The position numbers were made by a program, and so were the translations under genes. Below, in pieces: positions 19,627 to 28,355 of a DNA stretch of 64,000 nucleotides. Numbering within the stretch: the stretch's first letter is position 1; every line of letters starts with the position of its first letter. This DNA is from Rhizobium sp. BK196 (lineage in GTDB: Bacteria > Pseudomonadota > Alphaproteobacteria > Rhizobiales > Rhizobiaceae), in assembly GCF_014193255.1 (NCBI RefSeq), contig NZ_JACHZB010000001.1, positions 714,018-778,017 of the forward strand. Reading direction: 5' to 3'. Under the pieces are notes generated by a model that worked only from the letters and a program-made list of their open reading frames with translations, searched no databases and was not told the origin of the DNA.

Positions 19627-20802
19627 TTAACGGAAATAAGGTGCGAAATCCGTGGCGTAGCCCTGATCCTTGATTCTGCCTGCCAGAATGAGCTCAGCCC
19701 CCAGCCTGCCGATCTCGTCGGAGCTCTTGGCGGATGTTCCCATGCAGCCTGTCAGAACAGCGATATGCGGCGACGCGGTATAACCGATCATCGGGTAACG
19801 GCTCTTGGTGTAGGAGACGGCACAGGATGCACTCGAAATGGACCGCGCCTGAAGTTCCGGCACGATACGTGCAACGATACGCTCGAAGTGTTCGCGGGCA
19901 ACTTCGCGCCCGTCGGTGCGGAACCAGGCACGCATGTCCTTGTCATTGTTCAACACCAGATTGTCCGGATCACCGCCGATCTTAAGATAAAGCCTGCCGT
20001 CGGGATAGCGGATCGGCGGCAGCAGGTAGATGGCGATGCCGGGCGCATCGAGGATCAGCGACGGCATCCCGGCAAAGCGATGCGCATCCTCTTCCGCCAC
20101 TTCGAAAAGGGTCACGGTGCGCCCGTAAACCGTCATATAAACGGATTGCGGCAAGAGATTCTGCGAAATGGAAAAACCGCCGGCCGCAAGCAGCACTTTC
20201 TCGGCGCGATAGACCTCGCCGCCCGCCGTTGTGACGACAGCCGCCCCGCCCTCCTCCCGCGTCGAGATGACATAATCTCGGATGACGGTCGCCCCCGCCT
20301 TTTCAGCAAGCAGCGACTGCGCCTTCACGAGCTTGCGCGGGCTGATATGCCCTGCGCCTTTCGCCTCGAAAATGCCGGCGCTGCTGGAGGGAAACGCGAA
20401 ATAGGGAAATTGCGACTTCAGTCCGCTCTCATCTAGCGAAACGGTTTCGACTCTGAGCGAGACCGCCGCTTGCCGCGCATCCCTGAGATAATCGCTCCCG
20501 GCAGGTGCCACGCCGACGCAGCCCGCTTCCGTGTAGAAATCAATGCCGCTCTCTTTGGCGATCTCGCCATAGCGGGCGATCGAGCGATTGGCGAGCAAGG
20601 CCCAGTCGCGATCCGGATCGATGGTCCGGGTGATGCGGCCTTCATCATAATGGCTGGCGAAGACGCCTTCGTGCACCCTACGGTCTTCCGGTTCGTCCGG
20701 GCCAATGACGGCGACACCGTCTGTCTGGCGCGCCAGGTATTTTGCGGCCGCTGCACCCATCATGCCGCGGCCGATGACGATGAACCTGAAATCGACTGCC
20801 AT
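19627..20802 (-). CDS. FAD-dependent oxidoreductase, DAO/monomeric sarcosine oxidase-like
   Basis: A 391-residue cytoplasmic flavoprotein of the D-amino acid oxidase (DAO) superfamily. The N terminus has the dinucleotide-binding loop VIGRGMMGAAAAKYLA. The layout, with ISPRKLVKAQSLLAEKAGA in the middle and a C-terminal flavin-contacting region near TGCMGTSAKSSDEIG, is like N-methyltryptophan oxidase (SolA) and monomeric sarcosine oxidase. Substrate is not readable; N-methyl or D-amino acids are typical. The ATG at 20802 has AGGTG upstream. It follows the lytic transglycosylase gene on the same strand with an 80-nt gap and ends 46 nt before the rnpB 5' end, so the rnpB promoter must be in or near its 3' end. 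Confidence 0.8.
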   Translation of the reverse strand: MAVDFRFIVIGRGMMGAAAAKYLARQTDGVAVIGPDEPEDRRVHEGVFASHYDEGRITRTIDPDRDWALLANRSIARYGEIAKESGIDFYTEAGCVGVAPAGSDYLRDARQAAVSLRVETVSLDESGLKSQFPYFAFPSSSAGIFEAKGAGHISPRKLVKAQSLLAEKAGATVIRDYVISTREEGGAAVVTTAGGEVYRAEKVLLAAGGFSISQNLLPQSVYMTVYGRTVTLFEVAEEDAHRFAGMPSLILDAPGIAIYLLPPIRYPDGRLYLKIGGDPDNLVLNNDKDMRAWFRTDGREVAREHFERIVARIVPELQARSISSASCAVSYTKSRYPMIGYTASPHIAVLTGCMGTSAKSSDEIGRLGAELILAGRIKDQGYATDFAPYFR

Positions 20803-20882
20803 ATCGCACCTCGCTAAAGGCTAGCGATAACATGGCAATCGTACTGAATCATCCAGCTCTTGTCAGAGACAGGCGATTCTGT

Positions 20883-21500
20883 TCAGAGCATCGCAAGAAC
20901 CTTGCCGCAATAAGACTTGGAGACCGGATTCATGCGCGTCGCGCCGTGGCCGGCATTGTACTTGAGGATGGTATTGCAGGTCTGTCCGCCACCGAGATCG
21001 TGGGCGGCCGCCAGGTACTTCATGCCGTATTTGATGTTGGTTTCCGGATCGAACAGACCCTTGGCACTACCGGAATAGCCCATCATGCGAGCCGTGGCCG
21101 GCTTGATCTGCATCAGGCCGATTTCGCCATGGCTGCCGCGCGCCATCGGATTGAAATTGCTTTCGACACGAATGACAGCAGTCGCAAGAGCCACCGGCAC
21201 ATTATATTGCCCGGCATATTTGCTGATGAGTGCGGAATAGGAATTGCCGGAATCATTGGCGACGGGATAGCCACTCTGGCGCTCGGCCGTCTTCAGCGGA
21301 CGCTCTGTTTTCTTCTGCACACGCTGCGCCGTCCTCTGCGGGCGTTCTTTCTTATGCACGCGCTCCGCTGTCTTCTGCGGACGCTCAACTTTCTTCACGG
21401 GCGCATCGGCTCGCACGCCCCAGTCATTCGCGAAAGCAAAGCTATTTCCCGCCAGCACCATGCCAACGCATGCTGCAGCAACAACAATCAGTTTTCTCAT
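20883..21500 (-). CDS. Secreted lytic transglycosylase (SLT/GH23 domain) with basic repeat linker
   Basis: A 205-residue exported enzyme that cleaves peptidoglycan glycan strands, leaving 1,6-anhydroMurNAc ends. A signal peptide covers about residues 1-24 (ending NSFAFA). Residues about 37-75 form a Lys/Arg-rich linker of three imperfect copies of an ERPxxTAxRVxKK unit. The C-terminal SLT domain has the catalytic glutamate E113 in VIRVESNFNP, then GLMQIKPATARMMGY and ILKYNAGHGA. The repeat linker may bind the negatively charged wall; this is inference. It stands alone with 263 nt of non-coding sequence upstream (21501-21763) in which I see no gene. Confidence 0.88.
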   Translation of the reverse strand: MRKLIVVAAACVGMVLAGNSFAFANDWGVRADAPVKKVERPQKTAERVHKKERPQRTAQRVQKKTERPLKTAERQSGYPVANDSGNSYSALISKYAGQYNVPVALATAVIRVESNFNPMARGSHGEIGLMQIKPATARMMGYSGSAKGLFDPETNIKYGMKYLAAAHDLGGGQTCNTILKYNAGHGATRMNPVSKSYCGKVLAML

Positions 21501-21763
21501 GTAGTCTTAATCACTCCGACCCAAAGAATTGCCGGACTGCGCGCCTCGCCGTCATAGAGAATTCCTGACCAAGAACTGATCAGGCTTCGCAGCAATTCTT
21601 ATCGTTTCACATGACGCCTTCGATTTAGCTTGGGAACAACCATCGGCGTCGCTTAGCGGAAGCTCTTAGACCATCGCAATGAGGAGATAATAGGGAAATG
21701 ATGTGGCAGTGCGGATTTCGCATCCAGACATGGAAAATCGGCACTATCGGAAACTATCACCGG

Positions 21764-22525
21764 TCAGGAATAACGCGGCAGCGCCGACAGCAGGCGATGC
21801 AGCGTATCGATCGTCGAGAAATCGGCAATTCCATCCACTCTTTCCGGGCGGAAATGTCGCTGGAAAGCTTCGACGTCGCCGGCCGTCTTATCAGTGAACT
21901 CGCCTGATATTTCAGTGCCGTAGCCATAGAGCGACAGCATGGATTGCAGCGCCTCGATCGGCTGCCCGCAGTCGCCGCGCTGGAAGAAGCGCCCGCCGGT
22001 AATAGCGGCCGGTTCCACCCAATGGCCGACACCGGCCTGATGCAGCTCGCGCCAGGGGAATTTTTCGCCCGGATCGACCTTGCGCACCGGAGCAACGTCG
22101 GAGTGACCGAGCACCCTTTCAGGCGCGATTGACCAACGATCGCCGCAATCGCGACATAATTCGATCACTGCTGAAATCTGCTCTTTCGGGTAGTCCGGAA
22201 GCCCGCCCGGATGGCCGGCATTGGCGATTTCGATGCCGATCGACATCGAGTTGATGTCCGTCTCGCCATGCCAGAAACTCTTGCCCGCATGCCATGCGCG
22301 GCGGTTTTCCGGCACGAGCTGCACGACCTCACCGTTCGGCTGCACGAAATAATGGCTGGAGACCTGGCTTTCGTCCCGACAGAGCCAGTCGAGCGCTCCT
22401 TCCGCACTCGGCATGCCGGTATAATGAAGCAGGATCATATCGGGTTTGCGACCATCGGCACGTTCGCCGTGGTTCGGCGAAGGCTGGACGCGCGCTTGTC
22501 TGTAATCGGCCTCGAATGAGGTCAT
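21764..22525 (-). CDS. N-acetylmuramoyl-L-alanine amidase (AmpD-like) with peptidoglycan-binding domain
   Basis: A 253-residue zinc amidase (Amidase_2 fold) that cleaves the MurNAc-L-Ala bond. Zinc ligands are likely the His in ILLHYTGM, the His of RAWHAGKS or a nearby one, and the LGHSDVAPVRKVDPG motif containing the catalytic lysine region. The C terminus (about 185-250) is a PG_binding_1 domain (IEALQSMLSLYGYG). No signal peptide is visible, so it may act in the cytoplasm on anhydro-muropeptides like AmpD, although the wall-binding domain would suit AmiD-type action. The start overlaps the upstream J-domain gene stop as ATGA. Confidence 0.88.
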   Translation of the reverse strand: MTSFEADYRQARVQPSPNHGERADGRKPDMILLHYTGMPSAEGALDWLCRDESQVSSHYFVQPNGEVVQLVPENRRAWHAGKSFWHGETDINSMSIGIEIANAGHPGGLPDYPKEQISAVIELCRDCGDRWSIAPERVLGHSDVAPVRKVDPGEKFPWRELHQAGVGHWVEPAAITGGRFFQRGDCGQPIEALQSMLSLYGYGTEISGEFTDKTAGDVEAFQRHFRPERVDGIADFSTIDTLHRLLSALPRYS

Positions 22526-23229
22526 GCGGCGCGGCGTTCCTTTTCGATCGCCGCATAAGCATCGTTCAGCGCTGCCATGCGTTCATTGGCAATCGCATGA
22601 AACTCTTCCGGCACGCCACGCGAGATAAGCCGGTCTGGATGATGCTCACTGACGAGCACATGATAATGGCGGCGGATCGTCGGGAAATCATCTGCCGGCG
22701 AAACGCCGAGAACTTTGTACGGGTCCCGCCCATCAGCAACGTGGCGCGCAGCGATCTGATCGAAGCGGGCCTGGCTCATCTGGAAAATCTCGGCGATATG
22801 GCGCAGGAAATTCATTTCATTCTCGTGGATCAGCCCATCCGCCTTGGCGATATGGAACAGACCATCGAGCACATCTTCCAGCACCGGGCAATTGGCGGCG
22901 CAGGTCGAGCAGAGTGTGGACAGCTTCGCTGCATAGGCCTCGTAACCGGCAACGTCCTGGCGGGCGAGATTATAGAGGCGCGCGACATTCTTCGCCTCGC
23001 TCGGAGGAAACTCGAAGATATCGCGGAAAGCCTGCACTTCTTTCTCGCTCACAATACCGTCTGCCTTCGCCATCTTGGCCGAAAGCGCAATGACAGCCAC
23101 CGAAAAAGCAACCTTGCGACGCGTCTCCGGATCGCCCTCAAAAACCGTGCGAATAGCCTCGACCACCGCGGAGAGCGCATTGCCCGCGGTATTGCCCATG
23201 GCATTCACCAGTTTTTCCCAGAAAGACAT
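22522..23229 (-). CDS. TerB-like/J-domain protein (DjlA-like co-chaperone)
   Basis: A 235-residue protein with an N-terminal TerB-type helical domain (about 25-160: KMAKADGIVSEKEVQAF and IAKADGLIHENEMNFL are its paired acidic helices). The C-terminal J domain (about 168-235: YKVLGVSPADDFPTIRRHY) carries the essential HPD triad in SEHHPDRL, which stimulates DnaK ATPase. E. coli DjlA has a membrane segment; here the N terminus (SFWEKLVNAMGN) is only weakly hydrophobic. The ATG at 23229 has GAGAAG about 6 nt upstream; in-frame codons before it look non-coding. It is translationally coupled to the AmpD-like gene by an ATGA overlap, suggesting linked roles in the envelope. Confidence 0.85.
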   Translation of the reverse strand: MSFWEKLVNAMGNTAGNALSAVVEAIRTVFEGDPETRRKVAFSVAVIALSAKMAKADGIVSEKEVQAFRDIFEFPPSEAKNVARLYNLARQDVAGYEAYAAKLSTLCSTCAANCPVLEDVLDGLFHIAKADGLIHENEMNFLRHIAEIFQMSQARFDQIAARHVADGRDPYKVLGVSPADDFPTIRRHYHVLVSEHHPDRLISRGVPEEFHAIANERMAALNDAYAAIEKERRAA

Positions 23230-23555
23230 CGTCATCTTCTCGCAATGCAGCAAGTTCCAGAAGAACACCTTGACCAAATAATCGTTGCCATTGCAAGGCA
23301 GCTATTGATCGCAGGCTCGAAAACAGTTTTCACAATTCGGTAATTGTCGCTGATGCTGCGACCATCCGCCGTGTCCGCCATTGGCCCCATTATCGGCACA
23401 GCGGCCGGCGATTTCCACAACACTTATAGATAGGTTAAATGGCATTGAACCGATTATATCGCTGCTATCAGCACTCGCTCCGGAGAAAGCCGCGTTTTTC
23501 GTAAATTCTTTACTTTACAGGTCACTTTCTCTGCCGCATCCATGCGGTACCTGAA

Positions 23556-23620
23556 CCATGTCGCGCAAGACTGTGCAGCGGTTTTGCAATCACGACATCC
23601 GGAAAACAAAGACTTAAAGC
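23556..23620. repeat. Rhizobial short intergenic palindromic repeat
   Basis: ATGTCG at 23558-23563 pairs with CGACAT at 23593-23598, with inner complementary bases (GCAA near 23565, TTTGC near 23583) around the core GTGCAGCGG. A downstream tail follows (AAACAAAGACTTAAAGCG). This pattern is familiar to me as a dispersed intergenic element in Rhizobium and Agrobacterium genomes. It occupies part of the 463-nt gap (23230-23692) before pfp. Apart from this element and a weak TTAA-N7-TGAACC motif at 23435-23451, I see nothing certain in that gap. Confidence 0.6.
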
Positions 23621-23692
23621 GGCTTCAGACCTGAGAGATCGCAGCGCGCTTTAATTGTAGGCAGTCGCGCATCGGGCGCCAAAGGAGGGATT

Positions 23693-24904
23693 ATGGCCAA
23701 ACAAAAAGTCGCAATGCTGACCGCCGGAGGCCTGGCGCCCTGTCTATCATCCGCCGTAGGCGGCCTCATCGAGCGCTATAGCGATGTGGCACCCGATATC
23801 GAACTCATCGCCTACAAATCCGGTTATCAGGGCGTTCTGCTCGGTGATAGCGTCGCGATCGATAAGAAGATGCGTGAGAAGGCGCCGCTCCTGCACCGTT
23901 ATGGCGGCTCGCCGATCGGCAACAGCCGCGTGAAGCTGACCAATGCCGCCGACTGCGTCAAGCGCGGCCTCGTCAAGGAAGGCGAAAATCCGCTCAGGGT
24001 CGCCGCAGAACGTCTTGCCAACGACGGCGTCACCGTCTTGCACACAATCGGCGGCGACGACACGAATACGACGGCCGCGGACCTGGCCGCCTATCTCGCG
24101 GCAAACGGTTATGATCTTACGGTCGTTGGCCTGCCGAAAACCGTCGACAACGACGTCGTGCCGATCCGTCAGTCGCTCGGAGCCTGGACGGCTGCGGAGG
24201 TCGGCGCCCATTTCTTCGACAATGTCAGCAATGAACAGACCGCCGCCCCGCGCACGCTCGTCATTCACGAAGTCATGGGCCGCCACTGCGGCTGGCTGAC
24301 GGCTGCTACCGCCCGTGCCTATCTCCAGCGCACCAAAGGCAACGAATATGTCGACGGCCTGATGATGAACGCGGGTATGAAGAGCATTGACGCCGTCTAC
24401 CTGCCGGAGATGGCCTTCGACCTCGATTCCGAAGCCGCGCGTCTGAAGGAAACCATGGACCGCACCGGCCATGCCACGGTCTTCGTATCGGAAGGCGCCT
24501 GCCTCGATGCCATCGTCGCCGAGCGCGAGGCCGCCGGCGAGACGGTCAAGCGCGATGCCTTCGGCCATGTGAAGATCGACACGATCAATGTTGGCGCCTG
24601 GTTCCAGAAGCAGTTCGCAAGTCTGCTCGATGCCGAACGCTCGCTTGTCCAGAAATCCGGCTATTTCGCCCGCTCCGCACCGGCAAACGGCGAAGATCTG
24701 CGCCTGATCCAGAGCATGGTCGACCTCGCCGTTGAAAGCGCTCTCAACAAGGTGTCGGGTGTCACTGGCCATGACGAAGCGCAGAATGGCAAGTTGCGCA
24801 CAATAGAATTCCCCCGCATCAAGGGTGGCAAGCCGTTTGATCTTTCAACCGGATGGTTCGCTGAAGTAATGAGCCAGATCGGCCAAAAATACAGGTCCGC
24901 CTGA
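23693..24904 (+). CDS. pfp: Pyrophosphate--fructose 6-phosphate 1-phosphotransferase
   Basis: A 403-residue cytoplasmic phosphofructokinase that uses pyrophosphate instead of ATP and works reversibly between glycolysis and gluconeogenesis. HTIGGDDTNTTAADL is the phosphate-donor site; Asp in GGDD, where ATP enzymes have Gly (GGDGS), blocks the ATP alpha-phosphate pocket and marks PPi dependence. GLPKTVDNDVVP holds the catalytic TxDND and the PPi-specific Lys, and EVMGRHCGWLTA binds fructose 6-phosphate. The ATG at 23693 has AAAGGAGG upstream. Many rhizobia rely mainly on the Entner-Doudoroff route, so this enzyme probably serves gluconeogenesis or a bypass. Confidence 0.93.
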   Translation: MAKQKVAMLTAGGLAPCLSSAVGGLIERYSDVAPDIELIAYKSGYQGVLLGDSVAIDKKMREKAPLLHRYGGSPIGNSRVKLTNAADCVKRGLVKEGENPLRVAAERLANDGVTVLHTIGGDDTNTTAADLAAYLAANGYDLTVVGLPKTVDNDVVPIRQSLGAWTAAEVGAHFFDNVSNEQTAAPRTLVIHEVMGRHCGWLTAATARAYLQRTKGNEYVDGLMMNAGMKSIDAVYLPEMAFDLDSEAARLKETMDRTGHATVFVSEGACLDAIVAEREAAGETVKRDAFGHVKIDTINVGAWFQKQFASLLDAERSLVQKSGYFARSAPANGEDLRLIQSMVDLAVESALNKVSGVTGHDEAQNGKLRTIEFPRIKGGKPFDLSTGWFAEVMSQIGQKYRSA

Positions 24905-24961
24905 TTGACGGATGGCTAATATGGTGTCTTTGCTTCTTCTCTAGGAATAGGAGGAGATTCC

Positions 24962-25597
24962 ATGTCGCTTGAAGCCTGGCTCGCCTTTGCGGCCGCATCC
25001 GCCATCATGCTCGCCATACCGGGACCGACCATTCTTCTGGTTGTCTCCTATGCGCTTGGTCATGGCCGGAAAACGGCGCTGGCGACCGTTTCAGGCGTGG
25101 CGCTCGGCGATTTTACGGCCATGACGGCATCGCTTTTTGGCCTCGGCGCACTGCTTGCCGCATCGGCGACGCTGTTCACCGTGTTGAAATGGATCGGCGG
25201 CGCCTACCTGATCTGGCTTGGAATCAAGCTCTGGCGGGCGCCGATCGTCGGCGAACATATTGCTGACAACGACAATCTGCCGGAAGAAAGGTCGCTGCGT
25301 ATATTCCTTCACGCCTATGTGGTGACGGCACTGAATCCGAAGAGCATCGTATTTTTCGTTGCCTTCGTGCCGCAGTTCCTCAACCCCGCTCTTCCCTTTT
25401 TCGATCAGATGCTGATCATGGAAGCGACCTTTCTCGTGCTCGCCACCATCAACGCCTCCTGCTACGCGCTCGCTGCCCATGCCGCGCGCGGTCTGATTCG
25501 CAAGGCCAATGTGCAGCGCGCGGTCAACCGCACCGGGGGCACCTTGCTCATCGCAGCAGGCGCTGTAACCGCTGGGTATCGCCGTATTGCAGCTTAG
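24962..25597 (+). CDS. LysE/RhtB family amino acid exporter
   Basis: A 211-residue inner-membrane protein with about six hydrophobic helices. The N-terminal IPGPTILLVVSYALGHG matches the LysE/RhtB signature (PGP followed by GxxxG), and LNPKSIVFFVAFVPQFL is the conserved central helix. Family members export amino acids such as lysine, threonine or homoserine lactone; the substrate is not readable. GGAGGAG lies 6 nt before the ATG. It is 57 nt after pfp on the same strand and could be co-transcribed. Confidence 0.88.
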   Translation: MSLEAWLAFAAASAIMLAIPGPTILLVVSYALGHGRKTALATVSGVALGDFTAMTASLFGLGALLAASATLFTVLKWIGGAYLIWLGIKLWRAPIVGEHIADNDNLPEERSLRIFLHAYVVTALNPKSIVFFVAFVPQFLNPALPFFDQMLIMEATFLVLATINASCYALAAHAARGLIRKANVQRAVNRTGGTLLIAAGAVTAGYRRIAA

Positions 25598-25642
25598 AGC
25601 CTTTCCCGGCCAGATTGCAGCATTCTGCCGAGAAAGGCTCTA
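25596..25642 (+). terminator. Hairpin after the LysE-family gene
   Basis: AGAGCCTTTC and GAAAGGCTCT form an inverted repeat around a roughly 25-nt centre, with an inner CGGC/GCCG pair, starting at the LysE stop codon. The bases after it are A/T-rich but not a T run, so this is a weak terminator or 3'-stabilising hairpin. Confidence 0.4.
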
Positions 25643-25758
25643 ATAATATTCCGTGGTTGCTGGAAAGCCACGAATAGGTTAATGGCTTTCCTCGGGCTTA
25701 AGGTATTTGATAACTTTTAAGACGCCGCCGGCGCGGCGCGATTCACGAAAGTGAGAGA

Positions 25759-26727
25759 ATGGTAGCGATCGGATTTTCCGGCCTGAAACGCAGTCTCATG
25801 GTCTCTACCATGCTCTGCGGTGTCATTTCGGGATGCGCGAGCGTGGAATACACCTCTCAGGCGGAATTGACCGCCGCGCAGACCGTGATTCCCGTGCCGA
25901 AGCCGGGTGAAGACGCAACGCTGGCTGCTGTCCCGACCGCTGAAGGCGCAAATGGCCCGGCCGTTGCCACTCTCAATCCCCAGGCAGCAACCGCCGCACC
26001 CGTTCTCACCGCAGCCGCCATGCCGAATGTCGTCTCCCCCGTGCAGCAGCAGGCCGGTGATTTCGCGATGCAGGGCGGTGTCCAGCAGGTTGCGGTCAAT
26101 GGCTACGCGCCGATCCCGCTGACGCCCGAGATGACGGCGATACAGTCCGTTGTTCCGACGCCACGGCCGGGCTCTCCCGCCAGCCCCTCGACGCAGCTTG
26201 CCTTCGCAGCCACGACGCCGCAGAACGGCGCGCTCGCAGCGCTCGCTGCCATCGATTCGACGCCGCGCTTCACTATGGATTACGGCTTCGACGAATCCGG
26301 TCCGATCGATCCGCCAACCGCCCCGCCGATGTTCAGTGATAACGACAATGACGACGCGCCGACCGTCGAAAAGAGTCTCGTCAGCAAGCTCATCAGCAAA
26401 TATTCGAAGCTTTATGAGATTCCGGAATCGCTGCTCCACCGCGTCGTTCATCGCGAGAGCCGCTACAATTCCAAGGCCTACAACAAGCGCGGCTACTTCG
26501 GTCTCATGCAGATCAAGTACAACACCGCAAAGTCGATGGGTTACGATGGCAACCCTACCGGCCTCTTCGACGCCGAAACCAATATCAAATATGCAGGCAA
26601 GTACCTGCAGGGCGCCTGGCAGGTAGCAGACAAGAAGGAAGACGACGCCGTTCGTCTCTATGCCCGCGGTTACTATTATGACGCTAAGCGCAAGGGCATG
26701 ACCGACATCGCCCAAGGCAATTACTGA
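25759..26727 (+). CDS. Lipoprotein lytic transglycosylase (SLT domain)
   Basis: A 322-residue lipoprotein. The signal sequence ends in the lipobox VISGC, so the mature protein is lipid-anchored at about Cys26. Residues about 30-190 are a low-complexity Ala/Pro/Gln-rich spacer containing two similar units (TVIPVPKPG and SVVPTPRPG). The C-terminal SLT domain has the catalytic Glu233 in VVHRESRYN and GLMQIKYNTAKSMGYDG. Where typical GH23 enzymes have YNAG it reads LYARGYYYD. It would cut glycan strands from the membrane surface facing the periplasm. Confidence 0.85.
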   Translation: MVAIGFSGLKRSLMVSTMLCGVISGCASVEYTSQAELTAAQTVIPVPKPGEDATLAAVPTAEGANGPAVATLNPQAATAAPVLTAAAMPNVVSPVQQQAGDFAMQGGVQQVAVNGYAPIPLTPEMTAIQSVVPTPRPGSPASPSTQLAFAATTPQNGALAALAAIDSTPRFTMDYGFDESGPIDPPTAPPMFSDNDNDDAPTVEKSLVSKLISKYSKLYEIPESLLHRVVHRESRYNSKAYNKRGYFGLMQIKYNTAKSMGYDGNPTGLFDAETNIKYAGKYLQGAWQVADKKEDDAVRLYARGYYYDAKRKGMTDIAQGNY

Positions 26728-26767
26728 TAGTCCAATTACTGATACAAACCATTGTCGATGATAGGCT

Positions 26768-28159
26768 TCAGCCGGCTTTCGCCGACTGAAGCGCGTGAAG
26801 AATTTCCTTCAGCATTATCTGCGGCCTGTAACGCAGCCAGCTCGGCGTCAGTCCCATGCGGACGAAGACCAGGTTGGCCGAGGGAACGATCGCGACCGTC
26901 TGACCGTCATGACCCTGCAGCCAGAATGTATCCTGCGGCAGGCCGAACTCAGCGCTCGTGCCGCCGCCCGGCCCTGCAAGCCAGGCTTGGCCTTGCGTAT
27001 ATTGGCCGCCCGAGCTTGCTGTCGGCGTCCGCATCATCGCAACGAAGCCCTCGGGTAGAAGCCTCTGCCCGTTCCACACGCCATCTTGCAGCAGGAACTG
27101 GCCGAACCGCGCCCAGTCATGCCCTGTGGCATAGAGATAGGAACTGCCGGCAAACGTACCGTGCTCATCTGCTTCGAAAACGGCGCTCGTCATGCCGAGC
27201 GGAGAAAACAGCGCATCGCGGGGATAATCGAAGGCCGCCCGCGGATCGCCGACCTTGTCCATCCAAATACGGGACAGAAGCAAGGCCGTACCGCTGGAAT
27301 AATGGAAATCCGTACCCGGCACCGCGACGAGAGGCGCGCGCGCCGGCAGGGAAACCATGTCAGGATCGAGATAGAGCATGCGTGTCACATCCGCGACGGC
27401 ACCATAATCCTCGTTGAAGGCGAGTCCGCTTTCCATGCCGAGCAAGTCGGAGAGCTTGATGTCGCCGCGCGGATCATTCACCCATTGCGGCAGGAGATGC
27501 GTGTCATCGAAGGAGATCTTGCCCGACAGCATCAGCCGGCCAATCAGCGCCGCATTGACGGTCTTCGTCATCGACCACCCAACCAGCGGCGTGGCGACGT
27601 TGAAGCCCGGCCCATAGCTTTCGGCAATGATGCGGCCGTCCTGCACGACAACCATCGCGCGCATGGCAGGCCCGGCAAGCTTGGCATCGGCAAGAAAGGC
27701 CGCAACCTTGGCGTTGACCGCCGCCGGATCGACCCCTTCGCCGTCCGGCCAGACCGCGTCGTTTTCAGCCACCTGCGGCGCCGGCATCAGCGGCGCGGCC
27801 CTTGCGGCGGCATCGAAATCGCCATCAGGCACGCTCGTGCAGCCGAGAGCGCCGCGATAAAGCGCGTAGCTCGGTGCAAACAGGCCCATGAAACGCGAGG
27901 TCACCCGCCCGCCGTCACGATCGACCTCGACGCGCATCAGTCTGAGCAACGGGTTTCCAGGCGCTTGGACATCGTCATAAAGCACGGCGTCGGGATCGCG
28001 GCCGGCGATGAAGACATTGGAGCAGACGATCTTGGCGGCATAGCCGTTGCCAACCTTCAGGAGCTCCGGCGGGCTTATGGAGAGCCACGCGGCTGCGCCT
28101 ACGACAACGAGAATGACGAGCAGGGCCAAGCCCTTGACGATACGCAGAACAACTCGCAT
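26768..28159 (-). CDS. Serine hydrolase of the beta-lactamase/class C fold
   Basis: A 463-residue protein with an N-terminal membrane anchor (LALLVILVVVGAAAWL, about residues 10-27) and a beta-lactamase-like domain. GWSMTKTVN supplies the SxxK catalytic Ser-Lys pair, FHYSSGTALLLS the Tyr-x-Ser motif, and LQGHDGQTVAIVP the third motif near the C terminus (HxG type). This family includes esterases and peptidases as well as EstB-type enzymes, so antibiotic hydrolysis should not be assumed. The ATG at 28159 has GGAGG 8 nt upstream; the open frame continues 28 codons earlier without family-like sequence. It faces away from btaA. Confidence 0.85.
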   Translation of the reverse strand: MRVVLRIVKGLALLVILVVVGAAAWLSISPPELLKVGNGYAAKIVCSNVFIAGRDPDAVLYDDVQAPGNPLLRLMRVEVDRDGGRVTSRFMGLFAPSYALYRGALGCTSVPDGDFDAAARAAPLMPAPQVAENDAVWPDGEGVDPAAVNAKVAAFLADAKLAGPAMRAMVVVQDGRIIAESYGPGFNVATPLVGWSMTKTVNAALIGRLMLSGKISFDDTHLLPQWVNDPRGDIKLSDLLGMESGLAFNEDYGAVADVTRMLYLDPDMVSLPARAPLVAVPGTDFHYSSGTALLLSRIWMDKVGDPRAAFDYPRDALFSPLGMTSAVFEADEHGTFAGSSYLYATGHDWARFGQFLLQDGVWNGQRLLPEGFVAMMRTPTASSGGQYTQGQAWLAGPGGGTSAEFGLPQDTFWLQGHDGQTVAIVPSANLVFVRMGLTPSWLRYRPQIMLKEILHALQSAKAG

Positions 28160-28293
28160 GCAATCCTCCACGGAACGGAGAGAAGCAGGAAACGTGGCTG
28201 GCGAAAAGAGAGAAGCGAAAAGAAGCGCCTCAATCGACTTCAAATTTTGCGGAGGTCTTCGCCGGCTTCTGCGGAAAGCTTAGCCCACAGGGC

Positions 28294-28311
28294 TCGTCAT
28301 CAAACTGTAGC
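28294..28311 (+). promoter_or_regulatory. Degenerate Pho box upstream of btaA
   Basis: TCGTCAT-CAAA-CTGTAGC is a 7-4-7 direct repeat matching 9 of 14 positions of CTGTCAT-N4-CTGTCAT. It ends 44 nt before the btaA start. PhoB control of btaAB under phosphate starvation is established in Sinorhizobium meliloti, which makes a site expected here; the match itself is weak. Confidence 0.35.
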
Positions 28312-28355
28312 AGAGGCGCGTTACACGCCCTGAACGCTAAAAGGGTGACAGACTC

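Noticed and set aside
19119..19630. Several small open frames around rnpB
   Set aside because: They overlap the RNase P RNA, whose conserved boxes explain the sequence.
25596..25642. Mobile element end (inverted repeat AGAGCCTTTC/GAAAGGCTCT)
   Set aside because: No transposase, no target duplication, and its position at the LysE-family stop codon fits a 3' hairpin.
26768..28159. Antibiotic-resistance beta-lactamase
   Set aside because: SxxK and YxS motifs are shared by esterases and peptidases of this fold; the membrane anchor and sequence give no sign of true lactamase activity.
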